Assembly (NCBI GenBank): GCA_025403435.1
Contig: JAJQZP010000253.1
Coordinates: forward strand, 434,001 to 498,000
Direction: 5' to 3'
DNA from: Artocarpus heterophyllus
Lineage: Eukaryota; Streptophyta; Magnoliopsida; Rosales; Moraceae
Length of the DNA: 64,000 bases
Part shown: positions 57,437 through 64,000 of the stretch, one piece after another
Layout: every line of letters starts with the position of its first letter
Position numbering within the stretch: position 1 is the stretch's first letter
Position numbers and translations under genes: made by a program
The notes under the pieces: model-generated
Told to the model about the DNA's origin: nothing
The model's database searches: none
The model's input: the letters and a program-made list of their open reading frames with translations, nothing else

Positions 57437-60400
57437 GTTTGGAAAGTGGTGGCTTTCTAAAATCTTAAAAGAAAGAATGCCGTTTGTGGAATTTTCTCTC
57501 TTCGGACAAAGTTGAGCTGACGTGCATACATGAACATAAAAATGGGTCACTAAAATAATGCCAAAAAAAATATAATATAAATACAGCTTTTTCCTCACAC
57601 GCTCACAAAATAAAGTGGGATAAGATTGATGTTTGATGCTTGTTAAACCTGATTTAACCACTTTGTTTCATAATTTATTTATCATGATCATGACTAATAA
57701 TTGAAATTTGTGGAGAAGGTAAAAGCTCTGGTTGCTTCGCAAGATCTCTTTGTAAAATGACCTTAATGCTAAATTATAATTTTTGAATTAGACGTTTTAT
57801 TTCTTTCACTCCAAAAAATTTTAATTTATATGTTTTTGATGGCCGACTATTGAGTTTTTAATGGCCGCTATTCTAAGTTTTTTAGGTGATATTTAATTCC
57901 TTTTGACTATACATATTGACAAAATTATATTATAGCATTCTAGAAATTGTGTTAAATATTTTGCACATCTTATTTCAACATATAATTTAAAATAGTACAA
58001 AGCACAAAACATTATTTCTATGAAAGTAATTTCACACAGGATTCCACCAAAATGTATAAAGTTGAAATTCCTATCTTTAATTTCAAAAAAAAAACATTAT
58101 TTCTCTTTATATCAAAAGAAAAGAAATCAATGTTTTTTTATATCATACTATTTTCTTTCTCTTGAGAAATTTTATTTTTAATACCTCTTTATTTTGAAGA
58201 ATGGAAAAACACATCTGCCCTCTTTTTTTTTTTTTTTTTTCTTTTAAACTGTGCAAGGGAATTTTGAACTCTAAATCTTGTGATGGGGTTTAGTATTGAA
58301 TAATTGTTATGCTTTCAATCACGTATTGTGCAGCTTTGAGTTAGTTCAAGTTACTCAACTATATTATTTTACATTTTGTTTGGTAGGAAGGACAGGGAGT
58401 AGGAGGGGTGGAGAAGAGGAAGGACAGAGAGGATTGTAGTAATTTTTTATATTACTTTGTTAGGATGAAAGGAGAATTAAAAGGATAAATAAAAGTTATT
58501 TATGAAATTATTATAAAGTACATTTATAGTGATTATAATTATTTATTTAGAGGATAAAATAGTCTTTTAAAAATTTAAAGTGATAAATTAGTTGGATCCT
58601 TCCATTGATGGAAGGATCCAATTTGGTGGGCCATGTGGAGGGCTACATCCCTTCTCACTACTCCTTCCTCCTCTCCCTCTAACCAAACAAAAGGTTTAAT
58701 CTCTCCTTCTATCTCTCTCCCTCCACCTCTCTCCCTCTCCCATCTCTCCCTCTTATCAAACATAGTGTTAAAGAAATTATGACTTCCTCTATTTTTATTA
58801 TTTTGCCCCCTCTCTAAATTTTTCTTTAAAAATTTCCATTCACACATTTAGTTATTTATAAAGTATAACAAAAAATTATAAAGACAACTGATATTAAAAC
58901 AAAAAATGTTCAAAAAATAAATAAAAAAAAGATTATGAGATCTTTAGCATTTATTATACTATTAATTTTATTTCAAGTATGTGTCCCCGCATGTTTCTAT
59001 GTTAGAGATCCAATAGAATAATAATTGAAAAGAATGTGATGAAACCATGAGATATTTTAATTACTAATAAAAATATTTATTTATATCCCACCAAAAATTA
59101 TCCTAATTAACTCCTCTATCGAACTACCAAACTTACATTTACTACAGTCTACCATCCTTTCCCTTGTTTGTCTCAAAAAAAACAAATAACAAAAAGCAAA
59201 AAACCTTTTCTTTGCAATTACATGACAAAAAAGACAACCCTAATTAAAACCCTTGTCTCCAATGCATCTGCGCAGATTTCCTTGGAACATTTTCCACACC
59301 AGTTTTCCTGTTTCAAGACGCAAAGATCAACGCCAAACTAGTAGTGGTGGCCTTTAGAGGCACCGATCCGTTTAGCGCCGATGGGTGGAGCACCGACATC
59401 GATCTGTCATATTACGAGATCGAGAACGTCGGAAACGTCCACCGCGGATTTGCCAAAGCCCTCGGCATAATCCAAAACGACAACACTATGCCCTCCCAGT
59501 TGTTGGAACAAGGCAAAGACGGCATTGACTTGAAACCCTATGCTTACTATGAGATTGTGAAGCAGCTCAAGAGCATACTTCTTCTCAACCCCAATGCCAA
59601 GTTCATAGTGACGGGGCACAGCTTGGGCGGTGCATTGTCGGTGATGTTCGCGGCGGCGCTGGCGATGCACGGCGAGGCAGATTTGCTCGGCAAGTTGGAA
59701 GGTGTTTACACTTATGGACAGCCTAGGGTTGGAGATGAACAGTTTGGGACATACATGGAACAGAAACTGTCAAAGTACAATTTGAGTTACAATAGGTATG
59801 TATACTCCTTCGACATAGTGCCAAGGATCCCCTTTGATGACAAAAGTTTCTTGTACAAGCACTTTGGGAAATGCCTCTTCTTCAACAGCCAATACAAGGG
59901 GAAGGTAAATTTTTAAGTCACTCTTTCACTCTTTAGATATATTATCTTTACATCTCAAAAATTTAGGATATATATTCAGATATCAATACTTTAAATAAAT
60001 AAGTAAATAACATTATGGTCAACTGACTCAGTGTTTCCTTTTAATAATTCAAGTTTTTATTAACCCAAGGATCATGACTAAAGTGAATTTTATGATTGAA
60101 ATTCAATAGGGCATCAGTACAGCTAGCTAGAGGCATAGCTATCCATGGATGAGAGTAGGCGGTCCTTTTGATTTTTTTTTTTTCATTTTGCATATAAAAT
60201 TTTATAAAATTTATATTTTGCTCCATTAAAATTGTATTTCGTGCCTCTCAAAAAGGAAAATTTATATATCTTTATTTGCATCATCTTATTGGTCCGTTCA
60301 CATCCTTGTTTCTCTTACTAATTTTTGTGGTTTCGCTCCTATTAACAATATTATCACACATTAACAAAAGATGAATCATGTAATTATATAGGACCCACAA

Positions 60401-60792
60401 ATAGCACCTAGTTATTATTAATTCCATGGAGCTTAAATTTTTATTTAGCTTGTTTTTTTTCCAATATTGAAGGTAAGTCTCTAATTACAAGATATGTATG
60501 TTTGCAGGTTCTTGACGATGCACCAAACAAGAACTACTTCTCTTTGGTATGGTTCTTTCCCAAGCTTTTGAACGCGGTGTGGGAGTTGATTAGGAGCTTC
60601 ATACTCCCACGAACAAAGGGTGCAGACTATAAGGAGGGCTGGTTTCAGATACTGTTTAGGTTGTTTGGTATACTGATTCCAGGATTATCAGCTCATGGCC
60701 CTCAAGATTATGTCAATCTTACCCGCTTAGGAACCATGCCTGCACTTACTGCGCCTAATGATGAACCCATCAAAATACTACTCAAGCCTTGA
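56198..60792 (+). CDS. OBL1: Oil-body triacylglycerol lipase, copy B (OBL1-like, five exons)
   Basis: Exons are 56198-56516, 56847-57034, 57284-57317, 59276-59904 and 60508-60792, with GT-AG introns; the product is 484 residues. The start is the ATG after an A-run (MAYQKGPK); the frame upstream has only TTG. Organisation matches copy A exon by exon. The hydrophobic lipid-droplet region is in exon 1 (RLVIIASAFVQKLLL to GGLIGLL). [16 protein letters not shown] with S296, and FDIVPRIP with D360 are in exon 4, and H453 (SAHGPQDYVN) is the likely triad His in exon 5. Same expected role as copy A: triacylglycerol hydrolysis at lipid droplets. Introns have grown by TA microsatellites and a 319-bp MITE. 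The proteins differ throughout, most at both ends, so the duplication is old. No defect is seen. Confidence 0.93.
56698..57433. repeat. TA microsatellites in introns 1-3 of lipase B
   Basis: (TA)n runs at about 56698-56722, 57052-57090, 57186-57211 and 57398-57433. One lies only about 15 bp after the donor site of intron 2. Confidence 0.85.
58374..58692. mobile_element. MITE-like element in intron 3 of lipase B
   Basis: The left end TTTTGTTTGGTAGGAAGGAC and the complement of the right end (TTTTGTTTGGTTAGAGGGAG) form imperfect inverted termini of about 30 bp around 319 bp. Near the right side is an exact internal palindrome TTGGATCCTTCCAT-TG-ATGGAAGGATCCAA (58593-58622). No coding capacity. 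Confidence 0.7.
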
Positions 60793-63348
60793 TATTGCTC
60801 GGCCGAGATTCCAGAATTTCATGTGATTACTGTCTCTATGGCCAGTGCTCCTTTCGTGTTACGATTACAGCAACTTTTTTTATATTGTCCACCATGTTGG
60901 TTCTGCTATAATAAAAAAAATGGTTCGTTGTGAATGAATTGCTGCTTATTATTAAGTTATGTTGGATTTTCTGAAAAGAGTTCTTGTGGCTCAAAAAGCA
61001 AGTACTTTTGAGTGTTTGGTTTGGTTTGGTGCCTCATAAGTTGAATTTTGTAGATAGACATCTTTTTCTAATTATAAATAAAATGGACCCCGCGGGAGGC
61101 TTGGGTGTTAATTTCAAAATGATGTATGTTTACCCATTTGTTAACTGTCATTTTTATTCCTTTATAGAAAACAACTTTCATAATTCATGCATGATAATGA
61201 CAATTTATCAGATTTTGAAATTTTAGATTCTTTATAAATTTCCTCAACAGATTTTGAAAATTTTGTCTAATAAGTGAATATTGGGGGCATGGGATCTAAA
61301 CATATGTAAGATTAGTGCTGTCAATTTTAGTCCGGCACACATGCCAAATTGAATGTGCTGTGGTTAGTAATTCCAGTCGTAATCAATCTTGATTGGGAAA
61401 ATAATAAAAATATGTCTTTAAACACATTTAGATTGATGACACTTCTTTCTTTCTTTTCTTTAATCAAATTAAAAGGAGCGCTATTTTACACCAAAAAATG
61501 GAAGTACAAAGCATTAAAAAAAAAGATATTAAGGGATGTAAATTCCTTAATTTTCTAATTCTGTGTTCTTGTGATACGTTTGGTAATAAAAATAGAAAAT
61601 AGGTAAGAGAAGAAGCAAAATACCGAGATGAGAAAAAAAATATAAGGGAAGGAGTGAGCTTTTCTTTCATATTGTTTCGTAGAAGAGAAAGAAAAGAGAG
61701 GATAAAATGTCTAATCTAGTTTTTTTTTTTTTTTCTAACAATTACACTCATATACAATTAAGAAGATGAAGATAGATTAATGTCAAAATGTTTACTTGAG
61801 ATACTATTAATTATTAAATATTTTCTCTACTTAAAAAGAATTTTAAAACGTTGGTCCCATGAATTTTTTTTGTTCTCCAAAACTTCTCATTCAAAACGTA
61901 TTTGGAGAAAGGGTTTCAACTCTAAAGCTTAAATCGTATACTATAACACGTGATATCTTTATATATTAATATATTTTACTTTAATTATAATATATAAGAG
62001 CTTTACACTGTTTTACTCCTATCATCCCCTAAATCACATTATCAATTATTTCCTACCCTTTTCCACCCTACGAAACATAGGCCTAGGTTGGATCTCTTCT
62101 ATCTTAGGCCCAATGGTGGGCAGGCGAAAGCAAAGGATTGAGACGCCTAAGTGGGTAAACGACATATGACAGGGCAGGCTCTATTTCATTATACTCCAGC
62201 GTCAGAGACGAAAAATATTTTCTAGATTCAGGAAAAAGAAGGTAAGGGACTCTAACCTAAATATTATATATCACGTGAAATGAGAAAGAAATAAGAATTT
62301 GGCCAAAAAAAAAAAAACATGGATAAAAATTATTTGGAAATTTAAGATTGAGAACTGTGCCTTGCGTACTTCTCAAAATCTTATGTTTAGGAGCTGGTTC
62401 ATGAAATAATCTGGTCAAAATCAGATTTCACAAAACTAAACTCAACTTTGATTATTTTTGTTAATATAGAAGAACAATCCGTAAGAGCACCCTCGTAATG
62501 TGTAAGAAGTCATTTTTCTATATATATATATAATTTTTTTTATACAAAGCCGGAAAATATTTTTCTTTTCCTTTTATTTCATCCGGTGTCGTGACGGCAA
62601 TACAATGTGCCCAAATTAACTAGCATTGCTTTTATTTGAAAAGATCAAAAATAAAAATATTATGCTTCTCATTTTATAAGGGTCTAAGCTCGGTGTTTGC
62701 TCCAGCCCCCGGGTAGCTGATATATTGGTGACAGTTCGTAAATATCAAAAAGAATTAACAAACAATCGTGTACAATACCCAGAGGGGGAACTCAGTACGT
62801 AATCTTCACTGCTGTAATTAATATAACTAAAACCCCTTAATAGTTTCTTCAATTTGCTGAACCAAGGCAGAAAGCTATAGTGGAAAAGATATCGAAAAAA
62901 TAAAAAGGTGTAAATCTCAATATTCTGATTTACATAATACATACGTACATGCATTGTTTGACTCTCACTGCAAAAGCGCTACTGGGTAGTCTTTCTGGTT
63001 TCTTGCTCACGCGGTTGCTGATTCTAGTCACACCAAAAATCTATATCGACACTGATTTTGTGTCACAATTTTAGCTGCTTACTGCTTATACATCTTTATT
63101 ATTGCACTCATTCTCTAAACCTCCTTTTCCTTAACCTGTAGTGATGTGTAACTAACCTTTCATTAGCATAAGATCATGGAGCACTAGAATTGATTTATAG
63201 TTCTTGAACATGTACGAATTCTCAGTTATACATTTCTGTTGACCAAAACGACATTATTTTTTCTTTTCTTTTTTTGTAGAATAAAAATGATGAGATAAGA
63301 TACCTGGCATTAGAGGTCAAGTGGAGCAACAGATCGCTGGCTGCGGAA
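60793..63348. other. Intergenic region between lipase B and the remorin gene
   Basis: The 3' UTR of lipase B probably ends near the AATAAAAAAA at about 60910. Convergent with it, the remorin 3' UTR lies just before 63348. Between them is AT-rich DNA with no supported gene. A segment at about 61575-62080 has loosely inverted ends (ACGTTTGGTAATAAAAATAG versus the complement of CCACCCTACGAAACATAGG) and may be another small element. Confidence 0.45.
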
Positions 63349-63986
63349 TTAGAAAGCGTGGCAAGTAAAACAACCACTCAAAGAACTCATCTGTCGAGTT
63401 CTACGAAATGATACAGCTTTGTGGGAAGAACTCCTGGTGATTTGATGAGCCTGGTTGGCTATCACTGAGCTTCTCATTTCTTGAGCTCTCTTTTGAGCCG
63501 ATCTCAGCTTCTTCATTATCTTATCCATGGATGATGATCTCTTTTTCTCCAGCTTCATCTGAGGTGCATTGATGCATTTTATAAGACAGAATAAAGTAAA
63601 ATTTACGCAGTAAAGCATGATCCAGACAGCAGAATAATGCGATGTCTTTCTTTTTTCTTATAGAGACAATCTCCACTGGCTAGGAGGACATACACTAAAA
63701 TAAAAAATGTACACCTTGGAGCATGGGGTGACAAAAAGCCTAAAATCTGTGGAACCAAAAAAAATTAAATCCAGCAAATCATGAAAATTTATCTTTTCAT
63801 TTAATTATTTATTTATTTTGTCTAATGAGAGGATTGGCAACTCATAAATATACACCAAAAAAATACATAAAAAATGGCGCAGAAATATGTAGCAAGTAAA
63901 GAACCTCTAGCTTCCTTATTGCTGCCTCAGCTTTTGCCTTCTGCAGGTTCTCCCATGCCGTGATTTTGGCTTCCTCTCTTTTAGCC
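63349..63986 (-). CDS. REM: Remorin, last two exons (gene continues beyond the window)
   Basis: Minus-strand exons 63986-63905 (82 bp, acceptor TTTTCAG) and 63558-63349 (210 bp, ending TAA) are joined across a 346-bp GT-AG intron. They encode AKREEAKITAWENLQKAKAE followed by AAIRKLE and then MKLEKKRSSSMDKIMKKLRS and onward. This is the conserved Remorin_C coiled coil. The C-terminus ends SGCFTCHAF, with two cysteines typical of the remorin C-terminal anchor (often S-acylated), placing the protein at the inner face of the plasma membrane in nanodomains. Remorins act in pathogen and symbiont responses and plasmodesmal control. The variable N-terminus lies outside the window, so the group cannot be assigned. 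Confidence 0.92.
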
Positions 63987-64000
63987 CTGAAAATAGAGGA

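Noticed and set aside
62090..62215. GC-richer patch that could be an RNA gene
   Set aside because: I could not fold it into a tRNA cloverleaf or find internal promoter boxes.

Overview
The window is nuclear DNA of a flowering plant, very probably a eudicot. It has AT-rich intergenic space with TA microsatellites, GT-AG introns, Ty3 and Ty1 LTR retrotransposons primed by initiator-Met tRNA, small inverted-repeat elements, and plant-specific gene families (HECATE-type bHLH, oil-body lipase, remorin, LOG). I cannot name the species.

Layout. Positions 1-7341 hold a Ty3/gypsy chromovirus (Tekay/Del type) whose 5' LTR is cut by the window edge. Its pol is open, but two TAG codons separate gag from pol. 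Positions 7682-11778 hold an older minus-strand Ty1/copia element with a perfect 5-bp target duplication and a large internal deletion in pol. A single-exon HECATE-like bHLH gene lies at 12330-13178. About 10 kb of gene-free, repeat-scarred DNA follows. Two five-exon paralogues of oil-body triacylglycerol lipase (OBL1 type) lie at 23818-28030 and 56198-60792, on the same strand with matching splice phases. They are clearly duplicates, and the 28 kb between them is filled by insertions: a 2.1-kb solo LTR related to the first element, several MITE-like elements, local tandem duplications, and an 8.2-kb LTR retrotransposon. The window ends in the last two exons of a minus-strand remorin gene.

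The most unusual object is the element at 39387-47603. Its two 1973-bp LTRs look identical by eye, it has a 5-bp target duplication (GTTTT), and it has a clear primer-binding site and polypurine tract, yet no gag or pol is visible. Instead it carries, in its own sense orientation, two intact ORFs. One is a 173-residue basic protein with a C-x2-C-x4-C-x3-C cluster. The other is a 216-residue, intronless, diverged LOG-type enzyme (cytokinin riboside monophosphate phosphoribohydrolase family). I read it as a recently mobile, non-autonomous retrotransposon carrying cargo genes. It was probably moved by chromovirus machinery such as that of the element at 1-7341, with which it shares PBS type and the sequence before the polypurine tract. 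Whether the cargo is functional is inference.

The host genes show no joint pathway: HEC-like is a transcription factor, the OBLs hydrolyse storage lipid at lipid droplets, and remorin is a plasma-membrane nanodomain protein. Intergenic stretches are described so that apparent emptiness is explicit.
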